DNA of 64,000 nucleotides, from assembly GCA_965215225.1 (NCBI GenBank), contig OZ244039.1:372001-436000 (forward strand), written 5' to 3'. The translations under genes and the position numbers were made by a program. Shown here piece by piece: positions 16,301-24,637 of the stretch; the stretch's first letter is position 1, and each line of letters starts with the position of its first letter. The DNA is from G965215225 sp965215225 (lineage in GTDB: Bacteria; Pseudomonadota; Gammaproteobacteria; CBDBNL01; JAAOII01). The notes under the pieces were generated by a model. It was not told where the DNA came from, did not search any database, and saw nothing but the letters and a program-made list of their open reading frames with translations.

Positions 16301-17846
16301 CCAGTTCAATATGGGGGTTCTGTCTAGATGCACTCATTAGGTGCTTGATATCCTGGGCCGCCTGTTCAGCGGGAAAGTCTTCTTTATAGGAGGCGGGGAA
16401 GATGCCATAGGATCTTTTGTAAAGGGCGATACCTTCTTGCTCACTAAATTTTTGCAACAAGACAGAACGCAGCTGCCTTTCCCAACTGGCGCCAATAAGA
16501 CGCAGCTTCTCTATTAAGGACGCCTGGTCTATAGTTGTTCTTTTGCTAAGGGGGATGGTGAAGAAAACCAACGCCATCCTCATTTCAGTAAAGAGAACAG
16601 AGAATTCGTGGTGAGTTGTTCCTAGGGCCTGGTGTAGTGTCTTTTGCATTCGGCTTCTGACCTGGGTGTCATAGTCTTCGCGTGGTATGACCACCACTAC
16701 ATTGGCAAAAGAGCGTTTTTCATCATAGTAAAGAACACTACGAAAAGTAGTGTAAGAGAAGGCTTCTAGCATCTGGGCTACTATGTCGCGCAGGATATCA
16801 CGTTCTAAAAGTTGAACTAGCTGATCGCGCGGATAAGAAGAAATTGCATAGCGCATCACTCTTCCTCGATAGGTGGTAGGCGGGGCATTGAAGTCGCTGA
16901 GCAAGAAGTGTAACCGTTCGTTTAGATAGGGTATGGATTCGATGTTCTCATTGAAGAAAGCAAAGGCATAAAGAATGAGGAAGCGGTATTCCTTTATGCT
17001 AGGGTCTGAGATGCCTATGGTTATCATATCTAGATAGACCGGCCGATGAATGATAGAACGAGCTTGAGTCTTAACAAAATGAATTCCACGGCGCGGCGGG
17101 ATTTTTGCTAGGCTATCTTTCAGCTCAGGGGTGAGGACGGATGGGTGGCATATTCCCAAAGAGTTATTCGGCTTTTGCTTTTCCTGTTCATAATAGCCTA
17201 AGAATATGCACCTCTTCTCCTTTAGCCAATAGAGAAATTCGGTTTTGCTTCTGTCTTCGCGTTGCCTTGCTGATCTTCGCTGATAGCTGCTGATGGCTTC
17301 TTCAAACTTCTGTTCGATAGGATGCCAGTCGGTTGCCGCTTTTGAGAGGCTAAGGCACAAGGATAGAATAGCTCGCGAGCAGTCCTCTATCTCTTGTTTG
17401 GATAGAACCTCAACCACAAAGCGGGCGACAATATTTTCATCTTCTCCTTTGCCTAACTGAAATGGGCGCTTGTCCTTATAGTCTATTTTTAGGATGAAAT
17501 TCTGCTGGCTATGAACATAGATGCGCTTTTGAACAAAGATGTTTAGTAGGGACGCGATGATGAAAGGCATATTAGGGACTATTAGATGAATATAGGTCTT
17601 CTGTGAAGGGGTGAATATATGTAAGTTGGGTTCTCCCTTTTTAGAAGCTAGGATGTTGTTAAAAAGAGCAAGGGCGTGACGGAAGGCGTCTTCTACCTTC
17701 AAGGATTCAATATCCTGCACACTAAAGCTGTCAATGAAATGAGGGATAAACTGGGTAAAGTTTGTCCGCTGGCTAGTCTTGAGTTTGGCAGCCGCCTTTA
17801 TGAGTTGGCGTTGGAGGACAAGGTATTTTTCTTTTGTTAGAACCAT
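13302..17846 (-). CDS. gdhB: NAD-specific glutamate dehydrogenase, large (GDH-180) class
   Basis: This 1,514-residue enzyme belongs to the very large NAD-dependent glutamate dehydrogenases, which deaminate glutamate to 2-oxoglutarate for catabolism; relatives are usually about 1,600 residues. The catalytic part is recognisable around GGIRWSDRRASYRLEI, AIIVPTGAKGGFYIK (substrate region) and GVGDMSGDVFGNGM (nucleotide-binding region). The N-terminal third is the long regulatory region typical of the class. The start ATG at 17846 overlaps the end of the transglycosylase gene by 10 bases, so it is probably the last gene of the minus-strand run that begins at rplY. Confidence 0.93.
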   Translation of the reverse strand: MVLTKEKYLVLQRQLIKAAAKLKTSQRTNFTQFIPHFIDSFSVQDIESLKVEDAFRHALALFNNILASKKGEPNLHIFTPSQKTYIHLIVPNMPFIIASLLNIFVQKRIYVHSQQNFILKIDYKDKRPFQLGKGEDENIVARFVVEVLSKQEIEDCSRAILSLCLSLSKAATDWHPIEQKFEEAISSYQRRSARQREDRSKTEFLYWLKEKRCIFLGYYEQEKQKPNNSLGICHPSVLTPELKDSLAKIPPRRGIHFVKTQARSIIHRPVYLDMITIGISDPSIKEYRFLILYAFAFFNENIESIPYLNERLHFLLSDFNAPPTTYRGRVMRYAISSYPRDQLVQLLERDILRDIVAQMLEAFSYTTFRSVLYYDEKRSFANVVVVIPREDYDTQVRSRMQKTLHQALGTTHHEFSVLFTEMRMALVFFTIPLSKRTTIDQASLIEKLRLIGASWERQLRSVLLQKFSEQEGIALYKRSYGIFPASYKEDFPAEQAAQDIKHLMSASRQNPHIELVALQETNSYKLRIFDTREGLTLSRLVHLLENSGADLIASRFYHFNASSQARLVEIRLLIKIAPSTKWQLFKETYQDNISAIYRNEAEDDSFNRLSLVAVMPYRYISLLRALSAYLAQVQGNYSQDHIEAALCDNPTCARILTEIFHAKFSPQTSAKPSRYRQLNKKLNAQLELVQSLEQDQILRQLQELIMATDRTNFYLKKQVFSFKVRPQALSYLSEAQPLYELFVYSAAFEGVHLRAGPQARGGIRWSDRRASYRLEIYNLLRAQIIKNAIIVPTGAKGGFYIKNPAFDGESIYRQFIDSLLELTDNLEELPPPKLRIYDKEDPYLVVAPDKGTAAFSDIANEISRQRSYWLDDAFASSGSSGYNHKQMGITARGAWESVCRLFAELGIDANKDSIEVIGVGDMSGDVFGNGMLLSSKIKLIAAFNHRAIFIDPNPDPATSFRERKRLFELPHSSWQDYNKTVLSTGGAIFDRQAKKLKLNRQIRKKFAIREQTLTPDQLISRILAGRADLLWFGGIGTYVKARHELNAEVGDKGNDSVRISANELKVRVIGEGANLGMTMAARIEFANHNGKLATDSNDNSGGVHSSDQEVNIKILLSRLEQQGKLTRNQRNRLLKNMTSKVAEQVLAENYNQNLALSLENWQAASARAHHIQIAQELEIEAELHLSSDSSDFSDLPASPLTRPQLSVLMGYYKNSLKQVFHHPLDYDCLGRQLPKYYPPRLRSLAGDAIFAHPLANRILATLIVNELVDHLGFAFSLEESADLLLWAQCFYQLDDLFSFVSLTQSLASHYAIYPQLLPFLHGLKISQLNALGWLKQRQPSPPKDSEIKKWQKQVESYMAKAPTHPFFNYGYSTLAKLGIDSKQAAAAAIAYEADSLILLLPLVKKENSASVLELYHCLRNSLALSSIQQELNRMLGQGGWRRSLAQDMWLDLGKQLSRIIESLLAKKTADPNQAFSEWRTDNQRILTKYHRSVPRENMNESLIQFLIGLLKKLS

Positions 17847-18487
17847 CTAGGGTCTTCTTTTTTGTTCTCATAGAGGGCGATGGCAATAGGCGGACATGTT
17901 TTCAGCTGTTGGTGATAATTGAGGGTCGTCTTATAGACCCTAGTTGCAGTTGCTAATAGTTTGGGGCTAGGGGGAGGCTGGGTTTGTTGTAAGGAAGACC
18001 AGCCGTCATGATAGAGGACATAAAGACCTATAACATCATAGGGAGACAGCTCGGGATGGGTGTCCATTGCCTTACTACTATACCAGCCGACAAAATAGAT
18101 GGCATCGGCAAAATCGGTCCTCTTGTCATGTCGCCTATTGGTTTCTCTTAGATATTGATTCCAGGTGCCGTCTATGGCTTGAGCATAACCATAGGCGGAA
18201 CTGAGGAGCCTGCCATTCTTATCGCGCGGGCGGGCAGTAGCTATGAAAGAGCTTTCGTGCCGAATGATTGCCATCATGAGCTCTACTGGCATATTCCATT
18301 TCTCGTGGCTGAGGCGCGCTGCGTCTATCCACTGTTCCTTCTCGGCAAATATGCTACATATATCCTTTATATTGGCTGGCTGGGTCTCGGTCCTCTCTTC
18401 AATGGGCGGGGGGACTGTGGCACAGCTGGCTAACAGGAAGACTAGGATGACGCATTTTTTAGAGATGAAGGAGCACATCTTTCTCAT
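17837..18487 (-). CDS. Lipoprotein with SLT-type lytic transglycosylase domain
   Basis: This 216-residue protein has a signal peptide ending in the lipobox LLASC (about residue 22). An SLT-like fold follows: PVELMMAIIRHESSF carries the expected catalytic Glu, followed by SAYGYAQAIDGTW and GWYSSKA. It probably cleaves peptidoglycan from the periplasmic face of the outer membrane. The gene starts inside the last 29 bases of ligA (or 20 from the second Met) and overlaps gdhB at its end, indicating one transcript. The exact transglycosylase family is not resolved. Confidence 0.82.
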   Translation of the reverse strand: MRKMCSFISKKCVILVFLLASCATVPPPIEERTETQPANIKDICSIFAEKEQWIDAARLSHEKWNMPVELMMAIIRHESSFIATARPRDKNGRLLSSAYGYAQAIDGTWNQYLRETNRRHDKRTDFADAIYFVGWYSSKAMDTHPELSPYDVIGLYVLYHDGWSSLQQTQPPPSPKLLATATRVYKTTLNYHQQLKTCPPIAIALYENKKEDPRWF

Positions 18488-20450
18488 TGAGCGTTTTTAT
18501 TCCGTGGCGATTGGCTTCTTGTAGTTTAGAGCCTGGCTTATCACCTACAATTAAATAGTCAGTCTTGCTTGATACTTTAGCTGTTACCTTTGCTCCCGCT
18601 TGGATGAGGGCAGAACGCAATTCACGGCGAGGACGAGCGGTGAAACTTCCAGTGATGACGACCAGTTTGCGACTGAAGAAGCCCTCTTTCTCTGGCGTTT
18701 TCACTGCTTGCCATGACACGCCAAGCTCTTGTAATTGGCGAACCATTTCACAATTTTCTGGCTTGCTGAAGAAGGAGTAAATCAGCTCGGCAACAACCAC
18801 ACCAACATCCTCCACCTCTTCTAGGGCTTCTCTGGTCGCGCTCATTAAGCTCTCTATCTTGCCGAAATGGGCTGCCAGCTTCTCAGCAGTAGCCTTTCCT
18901 ACCTCGCGAATGCCTAGGGCATAGATGAAACACCCCAGACTAGTGTTCTTGCTTTTTTCTCGTTGGGCTATTATATTGGTGGCGGATTTTTCCGCATATC
19001 TTTCTAGTTCCATTAGCTTTTCGCTTTGCAATTTATAGATATCCGGCGGCCTGGCAACCAGATTGTTCGTTACCAGCTGCCTCACCAACACCTCACCAAA
19101 GCCCTCTATATCCATTGCATCGCGGGTGACAAAATGGCGCAGCCTTAGCACTCTTTGCTCTGGGCACTCCCATTCACCTGGGCAGCGAACTATAGCCTGC
19201 CCTTCTGTCTTTACCAGTGAGCGTTTGCATACTGGACATCGATTGGGTAGTTTTATCGACTGAGCCTCGGCCGCTCTTGCTTCTTTTATGGCTTTGACTA
19301 TCTGAGGGATTACATCACCGGCGCGGCGGACAATGACTTGATCGCCTAAGCGCAAATCTAGTCGCTCTATCTCGTCCATATTGTGAAGAGTTGCATTCTT
19401 GACAGTCACGCCAGCAACATAGACTGGTTCAAGACGGGCAACCGGTGTTATGGCGCCCGTTCTGCCTACTTGAAAATCTACTGCTAGCAGGCGGGTGCTC
19501 TTTTCATGGGCGGGGAATTTATAAGCGATGGCCCAGCGAGGGGCGCGATGAATATTGCCAATCTTGGTGCGTAGTTGCAAATCGTCAATTGTGACTACCA
19601 TTCCATCCATTTCAAAATCAGCATCATTTCTTTGTTTTAACAGCTTATGATAATGTTCTTCTACCTGTGGCAATGAACTAGCCCAGCTGCTATGAGGGAC
19701 CATGATGAAACCCCAGTCGCTTAGCTGCTGCCAAATATGCTTATATGAGTTGAAGGAGGTGGCTGCTTCAATCTTGCCTATACCATAAGCAAAGAAACTC
19801 AGCCGGCGCGCCGCGCTTATGGCTGGGTCAAGACTTCTTAGGGCTCCCGAAGCTGCATTGCGCGGATTGACGAATAGCTTCTGCTTGTCTCGGCGCGCCT
19901 TTTGGTTTATCTTAACAAAGTCCGATTGTCTTATATATACCTCGCCTCTGACTTCGATTAGTTCTGGCGGCTGCTGGGTCTTTAGGCTTAAAGGAATGGA
20001 GTAGATTGTGCGGATACTATGGGTAACATCTTCGCCGCGATAGCCATCGCCACGGGTAGCCCCTTGTTGTAGTAATCCTTTTTCATAACGAAGATTGACG
20101 GCAATGCCGTCTATCTTGGGGATGCAGCTATAGGTAAATTCATCGGCTTCTTTTCTCATCCGCAGATCAAATTTTTGCATCTCGGCTGAGGTGAAGCAAT
20201 TATTCAAGGACAACAAAGGTTGCAGATGACGAACCTCCTTGAATCCAGCCGCCGGCGGTTGGCCTATACGTACTGTGGGAGAGTCCTTAGTTCTTAGGTG
20301 TGGGTGCTCTTCTTCTAGCTGGCTGAGTTGGCGAAAGAGACGGTCGTATTCATTGTCTGTGACCATTGGGTCTTGATCAACATAATAGGCATGGTTATAC
20401 TGGTTGATCTTTTCTCTGAGTTGGTTGAGCTGTTGTTCAATCTCCATCAT
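18459..20450 (-). CDS. ligA: NAD-dependent DNA ligase LigA
   Basis: LigA seals nicks with NAD+ in replication and repair. From the ATG at 20450 the protein is 663 residues, near the usual 670; an upstream in-frame TTG at 20474 is less likely. The adenylation motif KIDG lies near residue 115, the nucleotidyltransferase domain is followed by an OB fold, and a four-Cys zinc finger (CPVCKRS...CPGEWECPEQ) is present. Helix-hairpin-helix repeats and a C-terminal BRCT domain (KLVVITGSF...TDYLIVG) complete it. It overlaps zipA by 14 bases, the conserved zipA-ligA order of gammaproteobacteria. Confidence 0.95.
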   Translation of the reverse strand: MMEIEQQLNQLREKINQYNHAYYVDQDPMVTDNEYDRLFRQLSQLEEEHPHLRTKDSPTVRIGQPPAAGFKEVRHLQPLLSLNNCFTSAEMQKFDLRMRKEADEFTYSCIPKIDGIAVNLRYEKGLLQQGATRGDGYRGEDVTHSIRTIYSIPLSLKTQQPPELIEVRGEVYIRQSDFVKINQKARRDKQKLFVNPRNAASGALRSLDPAISAARRLSFFAYGIGKIEAATSFNSYKHIWQQLSDWGFIMVPHSSWASSLPQVEEHYHKLLKQRNDADFEMDGMVVTIDDLQLRTKIGNIHRAPRWAIAYKFPAHEKSTRLLAVDFQVGRTGAITPVARLEPVYVAGVTVKNATLHNMDEIERLDLRLGDQVIVRRAGDVIPQIVKAIKEARAAEAQSIKLPNRCPVCKRSLVKTEGQAIVRCPGEWECPEQRVLRLRHFVTRDAMDIEGFGEVLVRQLVTNNLVARPPDIYKLQSEKLMELERYAEKSATNIIAQREKSKNTSLGCFIYALGIREVGKATAEKLAAHFGKIESLMSATREALEEVEDVGVVVAELIYSFFSKPENCEMVRQLQELGVSWQAVKTPEKEGFFSRKLVVITGSFTARPRRELRSALIQAGAKVTAKVSSKTDYLIVGDKPGSKLQEANRHGIKTLNEKDVLLHL

Positions 20451-21132
20451 CTTGTGGCGATACCTGATGGTCAAGCAAGAATTCGCGGATAAGGTCCTTA
20501 TAGTAGGTTATGGTCTGTTCTGAGAAATGACTGCCCTGATCGTCAAATAGCTGACCATCTAGCAGATGGCTAAATTGCTGAGCCATATCTATCATCTCAG
20601 CGAAGGCTTTTAGTGGTTGGTTGCAGCCATGTAGTTGAATAAAGAAGATGATAGCTGGGGTGTTGGCTTCTTCTAGCTCCTCTGGGTTTAAGGTGCCTGG
20701 CTCCATCCCATTTAGAATACTAAAGGAAATATTCTTTTTCTCGCCAGTGCGGATGATGCGATGAAAGATATTCATATCACCATGCTCTAAGTTGAACCTA
20801 GCTAGAGTCGACAGCAACTGCCTCCCAGCAAATCCTTCACGCCGTTTTGCCCTTAGGGTGATAGATATGACATTGCGATTATCTGGATCTGGCTTAGTTG
20901 GTTGGTCTTCAGTGACTATTGGATCCTCACTCTGCTGTTGTTCTTGCTCTTGGTCTTTTTCTTCTTCCTCCTTATCAACACTAAAAAGAGGCCCTAGGGG
21001 GATTTCATCTATTTGTTGGCGGCGCACAGTCTGTCTTCGGCGTCTGTATTTGATGAAAACTAATAGGATAATCAACGCCATAGCAGCGCAGATTAATAGC
21101 AGCCTTAATGTAGCTGTATCTATGGCGAACAT
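20437..21132 (-). CDS. zipA: Cell division protein ZipA
   Basis: This 231-residue protein tethers FtsZ to the inner membrane at the division site. An N-terminal transmembrane helix (about residues 8-27) is followed by a basic stretch (KYRRRRQTVRRQ), an acidic Gln/Glu-rich linker and the C-terminal FtsZ-binding domain, recognisable by FNLEHGDMNIFHR and FSILNGMEPGTL. ZipA is largely limited to gammaproteobacteria and is the best taxonomic marker in the window. The gene overlaps the end of pth by 13 bases and the start of ligA by 14 bases. Confidence 0.92.
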   Translation of the reverse strand: MFAIDTATLRLLLICAAMALIILLVFIKYRRRRQTVRRQQIDEIPLGPLFSVDKEEEEKDQEQEQQQSEDPIVTEDQPTKPDPDNRNVISITLRAKRREGFAGRQLLSTLARFNLEHGDMNIFHRIIRTGEKKNISFSILNGMEPGTLNPEELEEANTPAIIFFIQLHGCNQPLKAFAEMIDMAQQFSHLLDGQLFDDQGSHFSEQTITYYKDLIREFLLDHQVSPQDDGD

Positions 21133-21694
21133 CGGTGCAGTTGGTTCATAGCTAATTCACTTTGCCCATTCACAAATAGTTTTAAGCTATCCATAATAGC
21201 TGGAATCAGCCCATCGATAGTTTCCCATTCGGATGGGGTGGGGGATTGGAGGACATATTGTCTGCCCAGGTCTTTGGCTGGTGGTTTCCCTATGCCAATT
21301 CGTAAGCGCCAATAGTCTGAACTATTAAGATGGAGACTAATACTCCGCAAGCCCTTATGACCCCCTTCTCCTCCCCCCAGTTTGAATTTGGCTTTACCAC
21401 AAGGAAAGTCCAGTTCGTCATGAATAACAAGCAGCTGGTGGGCGGCAAAACCCTTCTGGCGCGCAAAGGCGGCAATGATGGGACCACAAAGATTCATATA
21501 ACTAAGTGGTGAAAACAGGAAAATGTTCTCTTGCCATAAGCCAATCAATGCCTTGTTTTGCTTCTTTTCTATCAGAGGGACTCTATATAGGCTAGCTAGT
21601 TTATGTAAAAAAAAAAGCCTATATTATGACGGTGACCAGCATAGGAGGGACCGGGGTTTCCTAGTCCAACTATTAGCTTGATGGACGCCGCCAT
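21120..21694 (-). CDS. pth: Peptidyl-tRNA hydrolase Pth, frame broken in a 10-base homopolymer
   Basis: Pth releases peptides from stalled peptidyl-tRNA and is normally essential. The N-terminus (IKLIVGLGNPGPSYAGHRHN) starts at 21694 (or at 21697) and overlaps the rplY stop codon. The rest (LVIHDELDFPCGKAKFK, GGGEGGHKGLRS) is in a different frame. The break lies at a run of ten A (T on the coding strand), 21607-21616. With 11 the protein would be 191 residues, the family length, with HNIGFFF aligned to the usual HNAGFWF; with 10 it stops soon after the run. This could be a real mutation, a sequencing error or a site corrected by slippage. Confidence 0.85.
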
Positions 21695-22377
21695 CATTCC
21701 TCTGTCTCTTTTTCCTCAGCCTCTTCTACTTCCGCTGCCTCTTCGGCCTCGGCAGCCAGTCTTTCTTCTTCCTCTACTTCGGCGGCGGCTGTGCGCGGCT
21801 GGACTACTCTAACTACTGGTAGGTCGTGGTCATGCTCTCCTTCTTTATCCTGTAATAAAGCAACCGCCTCAACGCCGGGCGGCAACTTGATATCGCTGAG
21901 ATGGAGAATATCGTTGAGTTCCATCTCCGCCACATCCACTTCAATAAAAGCAGGCAGATCCTGTGGCAAACAAGTGATATCTAATTCAGCCAAATCATAG
22001 GAGAGCACCCCGCCCTGTTGTTTCACTCCTTTGCAGGTTTCAATGTTGGTATAGTGGATGGGGATATGCATGGTAATCTTTACATCGGCGCGTATCCGTA
22101 AGAAATCCGCATGCATAAATAGAGGTTTATAGGGATGGCGTTGGAGCTCTTTTAATACCACCTTCTCGGTCTTGCCACTAATGTCAATGTTAATTACTTG
22201 AGAGTAGAAGTTCTCATTCTCACTGGCTTTTAGCAGCTGTTTGTGTTCAATGCTCAGGTGCTGAGGAGGCTTATCACCACCATAAAGAACAGCTGGCACA
22301 AGCTGTGCTCTTCTCAGTTGATGATTCTTCATGCCTCCGCTCAGCTTGCGTTCTTGTGCTTGAATATTTAATTCCAT
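21694..22377 (-). CDS. rplY: Ribosomal protein bL25 (Ctc-type)
   Basis: This 227-residue protein binds 5S rRNA. It has the N-terminal L25 domain (RRAQLVPAVLYGG, KELQRHPYKPLFMHADFLRI), the Ctc-type C-terminal domain (LSDIKLPPGVEA) and a strongly acidic Glu/Ala tail. Its TGA stop overlaps the pth ATG with GAGGAA just before it, so translation is probably coupled. A TATAAT box lies at 22405-22400 on the minus strand, about 20 bases from the start. The usual upstream neighbour prs lies 8.8 kb away at 31159-32121, with accessory genes in between. Confidence 0.93.
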   Translation of the reverse strand: MELNIQAQERKLSGGMKNHQLRRAQLVPAVLYGGDKPPQHLSIEHKQLLKASENENFYSQVINIDISGKTEKVVLKELQRHPYKPLFMHADFLRIRADVKITMHIPIHYTNIETCKGVKQQGGVLSYDLAELDITCLPQDLPAFIEVDVAEMELNDILHLSDIKLPPGVEAVALLQDKEGEHDHDLPVVRVVQPRTAAAEVEEEERLAAEAEEAAEVEEAEEKETEE

Positions 22378-22387
22378 TTGTCTAATC

Positions 22388-22640
22388 GATAAAACGCATA
22401 TTATAAAGGATATATTCTAAGAAATATATTTGAAACCGGTAAAAATACATGCTTTTTGGCTATAATTTCTTCAATCAATCAGGACTTTCAAGTTAGAATA
22501 CATTCTTTTTTGATATTGATAAAACCTATATTATAAGGAATATATCCTAAGAAATATATTTGAAACCGGTAAAAATACATGCTTTTTGGCTATAATTCCT
22601 TCAATGGATCAAAATTTTCAAACTAAGATGTGTTTTTTGG
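22388..22640. repeat. Duplicated 130-base intergenic segment with promoter-like boxes
   Basis: A segment beginning GATAAAAC at 22388 is repeated at 22518 with few changes. Each copy has ATTATAA (minus-strand TATAAT) near its left end and GGCTATAAT on the plus strand (22461 and 22591). The left copy probably includes the rplY promoter. The right copy faces the methyltransferase gene. The remaining bases to 22746 hold no other recognisable feature. Confidence 0.75.
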
Positions 22641-22746
22641 CTTTGAAAAAAATATAGAATGAGAGATATAATGTTTTCTATACATTTTGAAACCTCATTA
22701 TTAATTAGACTCATGCACTTATAGTAGGAATTCACTGGGGACAATT

Positions 22747-23553
22747 ATGAAGAATGCTGTTGTGAAAGCATACGAGGCCGGGGTAATGGCAGATGGATTC
22801 ATCAATAGAGTATTGACTGGCGACTGCCTAGACGAAATGGCAAAGATGCCCGCGGGAATAATAGACATAACCATCACCTCCCCGCCGTACAACAAAGGCG
22901 AGCAAGGCGCGGTGCTTATTGGTGCCGTAAAGTATGATGGCTATAAAGACAAGGTCCCGGAGCCGGAATACCAGAGCAAACAGATCCGCATTCTTGATGA
23001 ACTATACCGAATTACCAGACCCGGCGGCAGCTGCTTTTATAACCACCGCCCGCGATGGGTTAATGGGGAGCCGATTCATCCTTTTGAGTGGCTCAGTAAA
23101 ACCAAGTGGCAGATGAGACAGCATATTATTTGGCACCGGAAGATCTGCGGGAACCTTAGGGCATGGCGGTTTTATCAGACGCACGAGGAGCTTTGGTGGT
23201 TATGGAAAAAGAATGGACAGAAGCCAGGCGACAACCAAATAAACATGCCACAGGCAACGCTCGGCAGTGTTTGGGATATCCCGCCCTATAAGAATAAAGA
23301 GAACAAACACCCCTGTTTGTTTCCGCCCGAAATCCCAGCGCGATGTATCCTGGCGACAACCAATGAAGGCGATTTGGTATTTGACCCGTTTGTCGGCTGC
23401 GGGACAACTTTGATGGCGGCGCGCTTGCTTGACCGCAACTATCTTGGGATAGATATCTCTTCACAATACGCTGGTTTGGCGAGGAGGCGAGTTGATCAAC
23501 CCTACCCGAGCGACGCTGCAACCATAGATAAAGAAAGACAGAGGTTGATTTAA
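22747..23553 (+). CDS. Type II DNA methyltransferase (amino class, SPPY motif)
   Basis: This 268-residue modification enzyme has the catalytic motif TSPPYN (about residues 43-48) ahead of the AdoMet-binding motif FDPFVGCGTTLMAA (about 213-226), the order of beta-class amino methyltransferases. SPPY is most often found in N4-cytosine enzymes but also in some N6-adenine ones, so the base is unsettled. GGGG lies 7 bases before the ATG. The gene ends 2 bases before the nuclease gene, as in a type II restriction-modification operon. Codon use (GCG, CCG, GGC) looks richer in GC than the neighbours, which suggests transfer. Confidence 0.88.
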   Translation: MKNAVVKAYEAGVMADGFINRVLTGDCLDEMAKMPAGIIDITITSPPYNKGEQGAVLIGAVKYDGYKDKVPEPEYQSKQIRILDELYRITRPGGSCFYNHRPRWVNGEPIHPFEWLSKTKWQMRQHIIWHRKICGNLRAWRFYQTHEELWWLWKKNGQKPGDNQINMPQATLGSVWDIPPYKNKENKHPCLFPPEIPARCILATTNEGDLVFDPFVGCGTTLMAARLLDRNYLGIDISSQYAGLARRRVDQPYPSDAATIDKERQRLI

Positions 23554-23555
23554 CT

Positions 23556-24179
23556 ATGACGCGAGCCGTTCCATTGGAAGAGGATTTGTATCATCTCGCA
23601 ACTGGCGGCCCCCTGAACGCAACCGATGAGAAATATGAACAGGTTTTACGGATCATGATGCTCGATAAAAACTACTCGGTTGCCAAAGAAAAGGTATCTT
23701 GCTATTTGGCCAGCGTTAATCATAATCCAGCGAAACACGATTATGACGGCAAGAAGTTAATAGACGGAGTGAATCGCCCGGTGGAGGTGAAGCCGACAAC
23801 CTATTGGGGCGGGACGGGGAAGCTTAGTATGAAATGTTCTTTTGGCGACTTCACCCAGGAAAGATTTGAGCGGTATAAGGAGGATGATGTGTTTATGGTG
23901 GTGAGCGGTTTTAATCGAATCGATTTGGTATACGCGGTGACCTTCTCTTTTAATGAGAAGCCCTTCTTAGATGAGATACAAAAGCAGATGGATAAAGTAA
24001 TCAAAGGGGACAAGAGGCCGGGCACAAGAATCATCCCCGCCCCGAATGTGAATGCTATCGCGCAAATAGAGGAGGTGAATATAATATACCCAGGCCCCGG
24101 CGACTTTGACAAAATACATAAACACAAAGAGGCAATTAATAGCAAGGTTTATCAATTTTTCAAGCAAAGATTATCATGA
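23556..24179 (+). CDS. Probable type II restriction endonuclease
   Basis: This 207-residue protein is encoded 2 bases after the methyltransferase. I do not recognise the family, but HDYDGKKLIDGVNRPVEVKP offers a PD-(D/E)xK-like site: an Asp in the DYDG stretch and the E-V-K triad about 14 residues later. The remainder is mixed alpha/beta with no signal or membrane segment. The assignment rests mainly on the paired context. The target sequence cannot be read from the protein. Confidence 0.7.
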   Translation: MTRAVPLEEDLYHLATGGPLNATDEKYEQVLRIMMLDKNYSVAKEKVSCYLASVNHNPAKHDYDGKKLIDGVNRPVEVKPTTYWGGTGKLSMKCSFGDFTQERFERYKEDDVFMVVSGFNRIDLVYAVTFSFNEKPFLDEIQKQMDKVIKGDKRPGTRIIPAPNVNAIAQIEEVNIIYPGPGDFDKIHKHKEAINSKVYQFFKQRLS

Positions 24180-24230
24180 AGCTACAATGGCAGAAATTTT
24201 ATATTGTCTCTAGACGATCTAAAGGAGGTG

Positions 24231-24330
24231 GATTCCCGTTTAAACTACAACCTCTGTTGCTAAACTATAGTCTATCGTGCTGGGTTGCTGAAACACCTCA
24301 GCGGGTGTTTTGAATCCGATCACTTTCATG
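24231..24330 (-). mobile_element. Relic of the 3' end of an IS30-family element
   Basis: The minus strand encodes GFKTPAEVFQQ and then YSLATEV before a stop at 24240, matching the C-terminus of the transposase at 30052-31045. GATTCCC at 24231 resembles the terminal inverted repeat of that element. Nothing else of the element remains. The rest of 24180-24535 shows no gene. Confidence 0.65.
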
Positions 24331-24535
24331 GTCGGCGGCGGCTTGCAAAATTCTCTTGGCAGTCTCTTATTGAAAATGATTGATAAAAACACACATATTG
24401 GTAAATTTTTCATCTAAATGCAATTTTTTCACTTTTTTTTGTAATCTTTGCTTTTTGCCTGTATAATATTTCACTGTTGATAATTATTCAAATCTTTCAT
24501 ATAAGATAGGATATATAGATAAGATATATAAGAGT

Positions 24536-24578
24536 TATAATACTACCCATGAGATTACTTCTACTTTTAACTAGCTGA
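24536..24578 (+). promoter_or_regulatory. Promoter box and Leu-rich mini-ORF of lipoprotein B
   Basis: TATAAT at 24536-24541 is followed after 7 bases by ATG at 24549, opening MRLLLLLTS and a stop (24549-24578). A transcript started at the usual distance would begin at or near this ATG. Inverted arms CTGATAA/TTATCAG follow before the leader ATG at 24638. The same design occurs at D, E, F, G, J and M. Confidence 0.55.
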
Positions 24579-24637
24579 TAAGTGGCTGAACCATGTCTTT
24601 ATCAGTTATAATTATTAATCATTAACCAATTATTGCC

